Shown piece by piece: positions 17,118 through 26,332 of a DNA stretch of 64,000 bases. The position numbers were made by a program, and so were the translations under genes. The stretch spans positions 558,001 to 622,000 of the forward strand of contig OY763490.2 in assembly GCA_963667505.2 (NCBI GenBank), given 5' to 3'. The notes under the pieces are model-generated. The model saw only the letters and a list, made by a program, of their open reading frames with translations, was not told the origin of the DNA and made no database searches. This stretch comes from Aldehydirespirator sp963667505. GTDB lineage: Bacteria; Actinomycetota; Acidimicrobiia; Acidimicrobiales; Aldehydirespiratoraceae. Within the stretch, counting starts at the first letter, position 1; each line of letters opens with the position of its first letter.

Positions 17118-17365
17118 GGCGTTGCCTCCTTGCGCGTGCGAATGCCCGAAGCGGCTGCCCGACGGCACCGGTCCGTGGCCGTGAGTCTATGGACCTGCCC
17201 TCGGCCGTGGCGAGAACGACCCATGCGGCCTTCCGATTGCGATCGTTCCTGGCGACCGCCGAGTTGATCCCCGACCAGCGGCAGTCGCGGTTCTGAGCGC
17301 GACTCCCGAATGAGATCGTCTGTGGGGAGCGAAGTACGCTCCGCGCCCGTGAGCAGGGGAGTCGC
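17118..17365. promoter_or_regulatory. Divergent intergenic region with candidate operator
   Basis: 248 bp between the divergent rhaM and Gfo/Idh/MocA genes should contain both promoters. The clearest structure is GGAGCG-AAGTA-CGCTCC at 17326-17342, a 6-bp inverted repeat 24 bp before the GTG at 17366. No regulator gene lies beside it and no strong -35/-10 pair was recognised. Confidence 0.35.
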
Positions 17366-18439
17366 GTGGCCGCTCGGATCGGCGTCGTAGGAACCGGCTG
17401 GTGGGCGACCAGGGCTCACCTGCCTGCCATAGTCGCCAACCCTGACGCGGATCTGGTGGCCATCGCCGATCCCATCGAGGAAAAGCGCGACCGGGCGGCG
17501 TCGGTGTTCCACCCGGAGCGCACCTACTGCGACCACCGCGAGATGCTCGAGAACGAGACCCTCGACGGAGTCGTGGTCGCGGTGCCCCACATGGCCCACT
17601 ACGAGGTGGCCAAGGACGCCCTGGAGGCCGGAGTCCACCTGATGCTGGAGAAGCCCATGGTGGTCGAATCCCGCCATGCGGACCTGTTGTTGAGGGCGTC
17701 GACGGCGCGGAGCCTGGAGATCGTCGTCGGCTACCCGTGGCACTACAGCGGGCAGGTGTTGGCTGTCCGGGACTGGATCGCCTCCGGCGAGATCGGTGAG
17801 CTGCTCTACGTTCACTCGCTCTTCGCCTCGATCGTGTGGGACCTCCTCCGCGGCGACGTCGACCTGGTCGCCGACGCTGTCGGCTTCACCATCACGCCCA
17901 CCGGCACCGACACGTACGGGGACCCGGCCGTGTCCGGCGGCGGCCAGGCCATCGTCCAGATCACCCACTCCGCGGCCCTGCTGATGTTCATGACCGGCCT
18001 CGTGCCCGTCGACGTGTTCGCCTTCATGGAGAACCGGGACGTGAGGGTGGACCTCGTCGACGCGATAGCACTGCGGTTCGAGGGGGGCTGCATCGGGACG
18101 ATCGGCTCGACCGGCTCCACCGTCCGCACCCAGGAGGAGCTCCTCGAATACCGGCTCTACGGCACCGACGGGCACATCCTGTTCGACGTCCTGACCTCTG
18201 AGGCCGGCCTCTACCGGGCGGACGGGTCGGTGGTGCGCGACCCCGAGCACCTGGCCGCGGGCCCCAGGGCCTATGCGTCGGTCTACCCCGAGGACGCTCC
18301 GGTGAACAACCTGGTCGACATCGTGCTGGGCCGCGACGAGAACCGGTCTCCCCCGCAGCTGGGAGCGTCCGTCGTCCGCCTGTTGGAGGCTGCCTACACC
18401 TCGGCCCGCACCGGCCTGCGCCAGGCGGTATCGGACTGA
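17366..18439 (+). CDS. Gfo/Idh/MocA family NAD(P)-dependent sugar dehydrogenase
   Basis: 357-residue oxidoreductase with an N-terminal Rossmann fold (GVVGTGWWATRAHLP, about 6-20) and the family signature EKPM (about 94-97), whose Lys is catalytic. The C-terminal beta-sheet domain binds the substrate. It is a candidate first oxidation step (sugar to lactone) for the imported deoxyhexose, since no other sugar dehydrogenase lies in the island. The GTG start has AGGGGAG upstream. It leads an apparent plus-strand unit with the lactonase (31 bp downstream) and the second enolase. Inositol-type or amino-sugar substrates are alternatives. Confidence 0.85.
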   Translation: MAARIGVVGTGWWATRAHLPAIVANPDADLVAIADPIEEKRDRAASVFHPERTYCDHREMLENETLDGVVVAVPHMAHYEVAKDALEAGVHLMLEKPMVVESRHADLLLRASTARSLEIVVGYPWHYSGQVLAVRDWIASGEIGELLYVHSLFASIVWDLLRGDVDLVADAVGFTITPTGTDTYGDPAVSGGGQAIVQITHSAALLMFMTGLVPVDVFAFMENRDVRVDLVDAIALRFEGGCIGTIGSTGSTVRTQEELLEYRLYGTDGHILFDVLTSEAGLYRADGSVVRDPEHLAAGPRAYASVYPEDAPVNNLVDIVLGRDENRSPPQLGASVVRLLEAAYTSARTGLRQAVSD

Positions 18440-18470
18440 TCTCGATCAGCACCACACAAGGAGGAGGGCC

Positions 18471-19334
18471 ATGAGCCAGCCGTTCGTCGACTCCCACCAC
18501 CATCTGTGGGACATGAGCCAGGGCTTCTATCACTGGCTCGAGGAGGAGGAGCCGGAGGAGACCGCCGTCGTCGGCGACTACTCCTCGATCCGCCGGAACT
18601 ACCTGATCGGGGATCTGCTGGCCGACTTCGAGGGCTGCGACGTCATCAAGTCGGTCCACGTTCAGGCCGAGTACGGCGGCGACGATCAGGTCTGGGAGAC
18701 GGCATGGCTCCAGCGGATCGCCGACGAGCACGGCTATCCGCACGCCATCGTGGCCAAGACCGACCTCGCCTCCGAGGGGGCGAAAGCCGAGCTCGAGCGC
18801 CACGGCGAGCACGCCAACATGCGGGGGGTGCGCAACTTCGTGCAGGGCGACGACCTGCTGACCCCGGAGTTCCGCCGCGGCCTGCAGGCGCTGAGCGACC
18901 TCGGCTTCTCCTATGACCTCAACTCCACCTGGGAGGGCATGGAGGGGGCTCGCCAGGCAGCGGAGCGCTTCGGCGACCTCCAGTTCATCCTGGGCCACTG
19001 CGGCGTGCCCATTGAACGCACAACGGAGTACTTCGACGCCTGGCGGGCGGGGATGGCCACCCTGGCCGGAGCCCCCAACGTGGCCTGCAAGATCTCCGGA
19101 CTCGGCATGACCGACCACACCTGGACCACCGACAGCATCCGCCCTTGGGTTCTGGCCTGCATCGAGGTCTTCGGTGTCGAGCGGTGCATGTTCGGCTCCA
19201 ACTGGCCCGTCGATAGCCTCTACAGCCCGTACCGCACGGTGGTCGAGGCCTACCGCGAGATCACGGCCGACTTCTCCGCCGACGAGCGCGACGCCCTCTT
19301 CCGACGCAACGCCGAGCACTACTACAAGGTGTGA
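18471..19334 (+). CDS. Amidohydrolase-family sugar lactonase (COG3618-like)
   Basis: 287-residue TIM-barrel hydrolase of the group containing L-fuconolactonase and L-rhamnono-1,4-lactonase. The metal motif HxH is in DSHHHLWD (about 7-14), HVQAEY is in the fourth strand region, ILGHCG carries a further His, and GSNWPVDS holds the catalytic Asp near 246. A strong AAGGAGGAGG site precedes the ATG. Position between a sugar dehydrogenase and an aldonate dehydratase fits opening of a 6-deoxyaldono-lactone. The next gene follows within five bases. Confidence 0.88.
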   Translation: MSQPFVDSHHHLWDMSQGFYHWLEEEEPEETAVVGDYSSIRRNYLIGDLLADFEGCDVIKSVHVQAEYGGDDQVWETAWLQRIADEHGYPHAIVAKTDLASEGAKAELERHGEHANMRGVRNFVQGDDLLTPEFRRGLQALSDLGFSYDLNSTWEGMEGARQAAERFGDLQFILGHCGVPIERTTEYFDAWRAGMATLAGAPNVACKISGLGMTDHTWTTDSIRPWVLACIEVFGVERCMFGSNWPVDSLYSPYRTVVEAYREITADFSADERDALFRRNAEHYYKV

Positions 19335-19339
19335 CCATC

Positions 19340-20505
19340 ATGAAGATCACCGACATCCGAGTGCGCCACGCCGCCCGGTCCATCTGGGGGCACCTGGCCG
19401 AGCGGGAGAAGACCCTGCCGCTGGTGACCCCGCTCGACATCTACCCCGAGTACCAGCAGACCAGGGGCTCCTGGTTCTGGGACTCGACCATGGCCGTGGT
19501 GGAGGTCGAGACCTCCGACGGCGTCGTGGGCCAGGGATGGTGCGAGGACGGGGTCGGCGCGGTGGAAGGCGTCGTCGAGCGCCATCTGCGCAACCTGCTG
19601 GTGGGCGCCCATGCCTACGAGACCGAGGGCCTGTGGGACCGCATGTACCGGGCCACGCTTCCCTACGGGCGCAAGGGCATCGCCCTGCAAGCCATCAGCG
19701 CCATCGACATCGCCCTGTGGGACGCCTGCGGCAAGGCCCTGGACCGCCCGGTGTACGAACTGCTGGGCGGGCCGGTGCATCCCGATGTGGCTGTGTACGC
19801 CTCGGCGCTGCACCCCGTGGGCGCCGAGAAGGTGGCCGCGGAGGCCAAGGCCTACGTGGCCGAGGGGTACAAGGCCATGAAGGCCCGCTTCCCCTACGGC
19901 CCCGGCAACGGCGCGGAGGGCATGGCCGCCAACGAGGAGCATGTGGCCAACATCCGCGACGCGGTCGGCGGCGACATAGAGATCATGGTCGACGCCTACA
20001 TGGGCTGGGACTTCAACTACGCCAAGAAGATGTGCCGGCGGCTGGAGCCCTACGACCTCGCCTGGATCGAGGAGCCCTTCGTGCCCGACGACCTCACCAG
20101 CTACGCCAAGCTCCGGCGGGAGACGTCATCCCGATCTCGGGCGGCGAGCACGAGTACACCCGCTACGGATTCCTCGACATCATCGAGCGCGAGGCCATGG
20201 ACATCCTCCAGCCCGACCTGCGGCGCTGCGGCGGATTCACCGAGGGCGCCAAGATCGCCGCGCTGGCCCAGGCGGCCGGGTTGACCGTCATCCCGCACGC
20301 CTACGGCACCACCCACGTCCACTACGCGCTGGGCACCGCCCACATCCCGATGGTCGAGTACTTCCCCATGCCGGTGTGGGACTCGCTATCCGAGTCCGAG
20401 CAAGAGCCCATCTTCATCGGCGAGCCCGAGCCGTCGGGCGGCCGGGTCACCGCCGAGCCCCGTCCCGGCCTAGGCGTGGAAGTCAACGAAGCCATCTTGA
20501 CCTGA
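19340..20505 (+). pseudogene. Second L-rhamnonate dehydratase-like enolase, one-base frameshift
   Basis: Homolog of the intact enolase at 13831. The first frame runs from ATG 19340 (a GTG at 19331 is possible) through YPEYQQTRGSW and DAYMGWD to LRRE at about 20122. The remainder (VIPISGGEHEYTRYGF to LGVEVNEAILT) continues one base out of phase up to 20505. One base is missing at GAG-AC-GTC, 20120-20127. The break falls before the third metal Glu, the catalytic Asp (LQPDLRRCGG) and the His (IPHAYG), so the unshifted product would lack essential residues. It is either a true pseudogene or a one-base assembly error; full conservation on both sides favours error or a very recent mutation. Confidence 0.85.
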
Positions 20506-20529
20506 CCCGCCCGGCTGGCCGCGTCGGCG

Positions 20530-21438
20530 TCAGGCGGTTCCCAGCAGGCGCGATGGCGGGGTGGGGAGCTCGGGGGCGGTGTCGTCGAGCATCTCGAACT
20601 CCACGAAGTCGGGCACCTCGATCGACGCCCGCGAGGTCCAGCCCTGGGTCAGCTCGGGCCAGTCGATGGAGGGGTGCCAATGGGGGAGCGTCACCGTGGA
20701 CGCCACCGCCGGGTCGCCGACCCGCTGGTAGCGGAACTCGCATGACCTTCTCAGCCGGTCGGTCGTGTTGGGCAGGCCGGCGTGGACGGTGAGGCTGTGG
20801 AAGATCAGCGCGTCGCCGCGGCGGTAGGAGGCACTGCGCCAGCGCGGGTCGTCGTCGTCGATGAGGATCGACTCGGCCTCCGGGTCGTAGGGCACCACGC
20901 CCCCGCGCTGGGACCCCTCCAGGATGCGCAGCCCTCCCAGCTCAGGAGGGATGTCGGCCAGCGGGATCCACACGGTGAGGGTGTCGGCCGCGCCCTGGAT
21001 GGGTCGCCAGTCCTGATGTATGCGGGTGGGCTCGATCCGGGCCGACGGGCCGACGATCCGGGCCACATGGTTGGCGTGGACGAAGGCCTTGCTCTCGAGC
21101 AGGCCCTCCACCGCCGCGAAGACGCGCCGGTGATGGGCGAACTCGTGGAAGCTCTGGAGGCTCTGCACCCGCCGGTACATGGCCCAGAAGTCGGGGTCGT
21201 CGTAGTCCTCGGCGGCCACCGACGGGCCCGCTATCCACTCGGCCGGGTTGGTGCCCTCGGCCAGCCAACCAGGAGCGGCTGCCACCGCCTCCAGGATCGC
21301 GTCCTCCACGGCGGCCACGTCTTGAGGAGGCAGCAAGCCTCGCAGGAACAGGTAGCCGTCGCGGGCCAGCCGCCGGCGGGCCTCGTCGCCGGCGAGGTCG
21401 ATGCCCGTCGACTCGGTGAGCGGACCCGAGCTCTTCAT
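20530..21438 (-). CDS. PhyH-family Fe(II)/2-oxoglutarate dioxygenase (HxD type)
   Basis: 302-residue phytanoyl-CoA dioxygenase family protein with intact ligands: His141-Gln-Asp143 (RIHQDWRP) and distal His219 (SLTVHAGLP). LTVWIPLADI and LRILEGSQ mark the core strands. The ATG at 21438 is used; a GTG at 21468 would add ten residues and neither start has a strong ribosome site. It lies downstream of the ABC importer genes on the same strand, so it may modify an imported compound. It is distinct from the other three PhyH proteins of this window. Confidence 0.82.
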   Translation of the reverse strand: MKSSGPLTESTGIDLAGDEARRRLARDGYLFLRGLLPPQDVAAVEDAILEAVAAAPGWLAEGTNPAEWIAGPSVAAEDYDDPDFWAMYRRVQSLQSFHEFAHHRRVFAAVEGLLESKAFVHANHVARIVGPSARIEPTRIHQDWRPIQGAADTLTVWIPLADIPPELGGLRILEGSQRGGVVPYDPEAESILIDDDDPRWRSASYRRGDALIFHSLTVHAGLPNTTDRLRRSCEFRYQRVGDPAVASTVTLPHWHPSIDWPELTQGWTSRASIEVPDFVEFEMLDDTAPELPTPPSRLLGTA

Positions 21439-21496
21439 CGGCGGGCGCCGGATTCGATCGGCGCACACCTCGGCACGGGAACGCCTGCGCCGCGGC

Positions 21497-22342
21497 TCAT
21501 CCGGTCATCCCCGACCTCGCCATGCTCTCCACGAAGCGGCGCTGCATGAACATGAACACCGCCATCACCGGCACCATCGACAGCAGCGACATGGCTGCCA
21601 GTATCTCGGGCCGCAGCGGGCTGGAGCTGGCGTTGAAGGTGCCGCCCGCGATGCCGAGCTGCAAGGTCACCACCCGCAGGTCGGGGTCGGCCACGGCCAG
21701 GAACGGCCAGGCGTACAGGTTCCACGCGGCCAGGAACGACACGATCACGAAGGCGGCCACGGTCGGTCCGGCCATAGGGGCATAGAGGCTTCGGAACACG
21801 CGGATCGGGCCGGCGCCGTCGAGGATCCCGGCTTCGTAGATCTCGCGGGGGATCGTTCGAAAGAACTGCCTGAACATGAACACCGAGACGTCGGTGTAGG
21901 CCACGATGGGGATGATCAGGCCCCAGTAGGTGTCGAGCCAGCCGATCTCGAAGATGAACATGAACAGCGGGATCATGATCACATGGAACGGCACCAGCAG
22001 CCCCCCGATGATCAGCAGCAGCAGCGAATCCCGCAGCGGGAACCGCAGGGTGCCGAAGGCGAACCCGGCCATCATCCCCAGGATCGTCTGTCCGCCGACC
22101 ACCACGACGGTGAGCAGCGCGCTGTTGAAGAACGCCTGGGTGCCGATCTTCTCGTAGGCCTCCGCGTAGTTGGACCAGGTGAAGGGGTCCGGGATCCACT
22201 CGAAGGGAAACGCGAAGGTCTGGGGCGCGGTCTGCAGCGACTTCGACAGGTTGAACACGAACGGGGCGACCATCACCACCGAACCGAGGATCAGCACCAG
22301 GTAGACCGCGACCCGGCCCCGATGTTTGGCCAGCGCGCTCAT
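21497..22342 (-). CDS. Carbohydrate ABC transporter permease (MalG type)
   Basis: 281-residue inner-membrane protein with about six membrane helices, the second permease of a CUT1-type sugar importer. The EAA loop, which contacts the ATPase, is visible as EIYEAGILDGAGPIRVFRS. The ATG at 22342 overlaps the stop of the other permease (ATGA), so the two are translationally coupled. No ATPase gene accompanies the set, so a shared MsmK/UgpC-like ATPase encoded elsewhere is likely. Confidence 0.9.
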   Translation of the reverse strand: MSALAKHRGRVAVYLVLILGSVVMVAPFVFNLSKSLQTAPQTFAFPFEWIPDPFTWSNYAEAYEKIGTQAFFNSALLTVVVVGGQTILGMMAGFAFGTLRFPLRDSLLLLIIGGLLVPFHVIMIPLFMFIFEIGWLDTYWGLIIPIVAYTDVSVFMFRQFFRTIPREIYEAGILDGAGPIRVFRSLYAPMAGPTVAAFVIVSFLAAWNLYAWPFLAVADPDLRVVTLQLGIAGGTFNASSSPLRPEILAAMSLLSMVPVMAVFMFMQRRFVESMARSGMTG

Positions 22343-23343
22343 CCGTAGTGGCTCCATCGCTGCTGGGCTTTGAACACGCCGACGGTGACCAGCAGCAGGA
22401 TCGCGGTAAGAGCCACCCCCATGGCCGAGCCGAACCCGATCTCGAACTGCCCCCTGAAGGCCCGCAGGTACAGCAGGTAGGCGGTGGTGGTCGTGCTGAA
22501 CTCGGGCCCCCCGCCGGTGAGCACGTTGAGGATGTCCCACGATCCAACGCTGGTGATGGCCAGGTTCAGGATCACCAGCAGGAACGTCGTCGGCGCCGAA
22601 AGGGGCCAAGTTACGTAGCGTGCCTTCTGCCAGAAATTGGCGCCGTCGACGATGGCCGCGTCGAGCTGCTCACGGGGGACGGTCTGGAGCGCCGCCATGT
22701 AGAAAACGGTGTTGAGCGGTATCAGCGACCACAGCAGGATGACCGCCACCACATGAGGCGCCCACCGTGGAAGCACCAGGTAGGGAGTGTCGACGTCGAT
22801 GAAGAAGCTCAGGAACGTGTTGAACAGCCCGTCGCTCGTGAACACGAACCGCCACATGGTGGCCACCGCCACTCCCGACGCCACCAGAGGAAGGAAGTAC
22901 GCGAGCCGGAACAGGCCGGCGCCCCTGATCCGCTGGTTGAGGAGATTGGCGAACACGAAGGAGATCAGGATGGCCGCTGGCGTGACCTCGAGGAACAGCA
23001 GCCCGGTGAACCGCAGGGACTTGAAGAACAGCGGGTCGCGGTGCAGGTTCGCGTAGTTCTCGAACCAGATGAAGCTCGTGTCGGCCAGCAGGTTCCTGTC
23101 GGTGAGGCTGAGATAGGCGCCGTACACCAGCGGCCCCAGCAGGAACACGCCGAACATCAGCAGCGCCGGCGCCACGAGCAGGTAGCCCGCCAGTCGCTCC
23201 TGGCCCCGCCAGCTCAGGCCGCGGCTCCTCAGCATTGGCGGCTTCACCGCCAGAGCCTCGACTGTCAGATCGGCCTCGGTCCCGGCCCGATCCTTGACAT
23301 CGGTCGGCGACAGGCCGGCGCGAGATTTTCGCGTCAGCGCCAT
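22339..23343 (-). CDS. Carbohydrate ABC transporter permease (MalF type)
   Basis: 334-residue permease with a basic cytoplasmic N-terminus (about 1-45), then six predicted helices from YLLVAPALLMFGVFLLG onward. The EAA loop reads EQLDAAIVDGANFWQKARYV. It partners the MalG-type permease, with which it shares a four-base overlap, and lies 73 bp downstream of the binding-protein gene. The substrate is probably an oligosaccharide or monosaccharide produced by the neighbouring rhamnosidase and sulfatases, by position only. Confidence 0.9.
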   Translation of the reverse strand: MALTRKSRAGLSPTDVKDRAGTEADLTVEALAVKPPMLRSRGLSWRGQERLAGYLLVAPALLMFGVFLLGPLVYGAYLSLTDRNLLADTSFIWFENYANLHRDPLFFKSLRFTGLLFLEVTPAAILISFVFANLLNQRIRGAGLFRLAYFLPLVASGVAVATMWRFVFTSDGLFNTFLSFFIDVDTPYLVLPRWAPHVVAVILLWSLIPLNTVFYMAALQTVPREQLDAAIVDGANFWQKARYVTWPLSAPTTFLLVILNLAITSVGSWDILNVLTGGGPEFSTTTTAYLLYLRAFRGQFEIGFGSAMGVALTAILLLVTVGVFKAQQRWSHYG

Positions 23344-23416
23344 AGCCGGGAAATTACTGGCTGTCCGATGGCTGCGCCGTCACGGCGCGGTCACGGTGTG
23401 CGTCGCAGCGGATGCC

Positions 23417-24847
23417 TCAGCCGGGGACTTCGATGGGAATGTCGCGCTTGACGGCGGGGTTCTCGGCCAGCGCCGCGTTCATGTTCTCCGCGTAGGGCGC
23501 CAGGGCGTCGTCCATGGACTGGCCCTCGATCACGTAGCGCCGGAACGCTCCGTCGAACTCGGCGTAGTGGATGCCGCCCGCGCTGTCGAAGGGACCGCCG
23601 ATGGGGCTGATGATGATGGAGCGGGCCGCGTCGATGAACGCCTGGTGGTTGTTGGGCGGCGGCTGGCGCCACCTCGGGTCGTCGGCGTAGCGCTTCAGCG
23701 GCGGCACCACGGCGCCGCCCTCCATCCAGGGCACGTAGGCCGGCCCGTAGATGTGCTTGATGAGCTCCCAGACTATGTCGGGATGCTCGGTCTGGGCGCT
23801 CACTCCCCAGCCGGCGGTGCCGCCGCCGCCCCGGGAGCCGTGGGTGCCCTCGGGCAGGGTGTGCACGTCCCACTCGAACTCGGCGGCCCGCAGCGCGGGG
23901 ACCGACCACACCGCGCCCTCGACCATTGCGAACCGGCCGCCGATGAAGCCGGCGTGCGGGTCGCCGGCCGCGGTGACCTGCTCGGGAGTGGCGAAGACGC
24001 CCTCCTTGACCGGGTCCCAAAGGGCTCGCAGCCCGGCTCTGAAGTTGTCGTCGATCAGCATCACCTGGTTCTCTTCGTCGAGGTAGTCCCCGCCGAAGGC
24101 CCCGATCGGCCCGTGGGCGTTGTCGGGGTTGTTGGCCGCTGGCGCGTAGCCGATGACGTCGCCGGTGGTGAGCACCCGGGCGTACTCGGCCATGTCGTCC
24201 CAGGTGAAGCCCGGTCCGGGAAGCTCGAGGCCGGCCGCCTCCAGCATCGGGATGTTGTAGAAGAACGTGTTCACGTCGGCGCTCATGCCCTGGCAGTGCA
24301 TCTCGCCGGCCGCCTGGTCGCCCAGCGCCACCGTGGAGCACACCTGCAGCATCGACGGGTACCAGGCGTCGACGTTGAGGTCGGGGTCGACCTCCAGATA
24401 GGGCCGCATGTCCAGCGTCACCCCCTGCTGGGCGAACAGGTCGACCCAGCCGTTGTGGCTGAAGAACAGGTCGGGCATGTTGTCGACGGCCTTGTAGGCC
24501 ACCAGCTTCTCGGTGTAGCCGTCGGGCGGGATCTCCTCCAGCTCGATGGACACGCCCGGATGCAAGGCGGTGAACGAGTCGATGGTCGGCTGCACCTCGT
24601 CGAGGTAGGGCAGGCCCGGCAGCGTCATGGCGCCCCAGCGAAGCGAGCCGCTCAGCTCGGCCGCGGCCGCCTCGGTCGTGGTGGTGGCCGCTGCCTCGGT
24701 CGTGGTGGTGGCCGCTGCCGCGGTGGTGGTGGGCGCGGCGGCCGGCTCGTCATCGTCGCCGCAGGCACCCAGAATGGCGGCGGCGCCCAGACCACCTCCC
24801 GTGAGTGTCAGGAACCTCCGGCGGTCCATGTTGCTGTAGCCGGTCAT
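23417..24847 (-). CDS. Sugar ABC transporter substrate-binding lipoprotein
   Basis: 476-residue extracellular solute-binding protein (family 1 type). The N-terminus has a twin-arginine pattern (MDRRRFLTLTGGG) and ends in a lipobox LGAC, so it is probably exported folded and lipid-anchored. An Ala/Thr/Glu linker (about 35-65) separates the anchor from the binding domain. The mature part has the usual two-lobe organisation with SADVNTFFYNIPMLEAAGL and GWGVSAQTEHPD. AGGAGG sits about six bases before ATG 24847; the ATG seven codons later is an alternative start. It is first in the minus-strand importer operon with the two permeases. Confidence 0.9.
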   Translation of the reverse strand: MTGYSNMDRRRFLTLTGGGLGAAAILGACGDDDEPAAAPTTTAAAATTTTEAAATTTTEAAAAELSGSLRWGAMTLPGLPYLDEVQPTIDSFTALHPGVSIELEEIPPDGYTEKLVAYKAVDNMPDLFFSHNGWVDLFAQQGVTLDMRPYLEVDPDLNVDAWYPSMLQVCSTVALGDQAAGEMHCQGMSADVNTFFYNIPMLEAAGLELPGPGFTWDDMAEYARVLTTGDVIGYAPAANNPDNAHGPIGAFGGDYLDEENQVMLIDDNFRAGLRALWDPVKEGVFATPEQVTAAGDPHAGFIGGRFAMVEGAVWSVPALRAAEFEWDVHTLPEGTHGSRGGGGTAGWGVSAQTEHPDIVWELIKHIYGPAYVPWMEGGAVVPPLKRYADDPRWRQPPPNNHQAFIDAARSIIISPIGGPFDSAGGIHYAEFDGAFRRYVIEGQSMDDALAPYAENMNAALAENPAVKRDIPIEVPG

Positions 24848-24942
24848 CGCTTCCTCCTAGAAGTCGCTTCCCCCATGCGAGACAAACAGCCCCGGCGCAG
24901 CGACCGTACCCGGTAGGAGGAGGCGGGGCGCAATCGGCGCGC

Positions 24943-26316
24943 TTACCCGGCCTTGGGCATTCCCTCGACGAGGGCTCGGGCCCGGTCGCGGGCCGCCTGG
25001 GAGATCTGGATGCGCGTGCCGTCGAAGTCCGGCCCCCTGGTGGCGTCGAGCGCCAGGCGCGAAGCGGTGCCGTCGGGCAGCGCGGAGGGATCCAGCGCGC
25101 TGCCGGGCAGGCCGTCGACGACGAAGGAGTCCCGGGCAGGCTGGAAGTGCGCGGCCAGCGCCCAAAGCACCTCGCTGTCGTCGGTCACGTCCACGTCGGT
25201 GTCCACCGCGATCACCGTCTTCAAGTAGGGATCCCAGCCCAGCAGCCCCAGCATCGCCTGCCGGGCGTCGCCGGGACGGCTCTGATCGACCGCCAGGTAG
25301 CAGTGGAAGTGGGTGCCCGAGTTGGGGTAGTGGATCGCCCTCACCGCCGGGAACCGCTGCATGAGCCTCTGGCGCATCTCCGCCTCGCGGGGCACGCGGG
25401 CCAGGTTCAGGTGCTCGTCGGAGTTGCCGCCCACCACGTCGAGCCAGATCGACTCCTCCCGTTCCAGCACCGCCTGCACCTCCATGAGGTTGCGGGTGGA
25501 GCGGTACGACGAGTACCCGGTGAACTCGCCGAACGGCCCCTCCTCGGCGTCGAGGGCCGCGTCGATCCGTCCCTCCAGCACGATCTCGGCCCCGGCGGGC
25601 ACCCGCAGTCCGTGCACCGGCGTGCGGATCACCTCCAGGGGCTCGCCCATCAGGCCGCCGGCTATCTCGCGCTCGTCCATGTCGCCGGGCACCCGGGCCG
25701 ACGCGGCCAGCATGAACAGCGGATGGGCGCCGATCACCATGGCCACCGGCAGCGGACGACCCCGGGCCTGGGCGTCGGCCAGCATCCTCCACAGGTCGCC
25801 GCGCGAGTGCAGGCTGGTGGCCAGCGCGGTCGGCGAGTGCCGCACGGCCCGGTGGTAGCTCAGGTTGCCGCAGCCGGTGTCGGGATCCTCGGCCACGATC
25901 ACTCCGCTGGTGATGTACGGGCCGAGGTCGGACTCGAAGTGCCGCAGCAGCGGCAAGCTCCCGATGTCCACATCGGTGCCGAGCGCGACCCGCTCGGCGA
26001 CCGGGCCGCCGTCGAGCTCGCGGAGGGGCTGGGGAGCCGAAGCGAGCGTCATGTAGCGGTCGTGCAAGCCGCCGGGCTCGGCGCCCAGCATCCGCTCGAT
26101 TCGGGTCCGGCAGGCGAAGACGTTGGTCACCACGTCGCGGCCGCAGCCGGCGACGTCGGTGAACCGCAGCAGCGGATGACGGCCCCCAGAGGCCAGCTCC
26201 CACACCACCGCGGTGATGTCCTGGTCGTCGGAGACCGGCTCGGCGACGGTGGCGACGTCGTCGCCGTGGTCGCGCTCGTACGCGGCGAGGAAGGCCCCCA
26301 GGTCCTGGCCGGTCAA
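24943..26316 (-). CDS. UbiD-family decarboxylase
   Basis: 457-residue prenylated-FMN-dependent (de)carboxylase of the UbiD family, acting on an aromatic or unsaturated carboxylic acid. Family features include GGRHPLLRF, the EGPFGEFTGYSSYRSTRN block that carries active-site Glu and Arg, and HPLFMLAAS. The TTG at 26316 is chosen because it follows GGAG by seven bases, lies just after the upstream stop, and yields the usual short N-terminus (TGQDLGAFLAAYE). An ATG at 26373 would overlap the upstream gene by 41 bases. A UbiX-type prenyltransferase is needed and is not in the window. Its substrate is unknown; neighbours suggest heterocycle or purine-like metabolism. Confidence 0.83.
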   Translation of the reverse strand: MTGQDLGAFLAAYERDHGDDVATVAEPVSDDQDITAVVWELASGGRHPLLRFTDVAGCGRDVVTNVFACRTRIERMLGAEPGGLHDRYMTLASAPQPLRELDGGPVAERVALGTDVDIGSLPLLRHFESDLGPYITSGVIVAEDPDTGCGNLSYHRAVRHSPTALATSLHSRGDLWRMLADAQARGRPLPVAMVIGAHPLFMLAASARVPGDMDEREIAGGLMGEPLEVIRTPVHGLRVPAGAEIVLEGRIDAALDAEEGPFGEFTGYSSYRSTRNLMEVQAVLEREESIWLDVVGGNSDEHLNLARVPREAEMRQRLMQRFPAVRAIHYPNSGTHFHCYLAVDQSRPGDARQAMLGLLGWDPYLKTVIAVDTDVDVTDDSEVLWALAAHFQPARDSFVVDGLPGSALDPSALPDGTASRLALDATRGPDFDGTRIQISQAARDRARALVEGMPKAG

Positions 26317-26332
26317 GGGCTCGCTCCGGCGT

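Noticed and set aside
24627..24839. Plus-strand ORF with repeated SVVVVAAAAVVV
   Set aside because: It is the antisense image of the Ala/Thr linker of the ABC binding protein.
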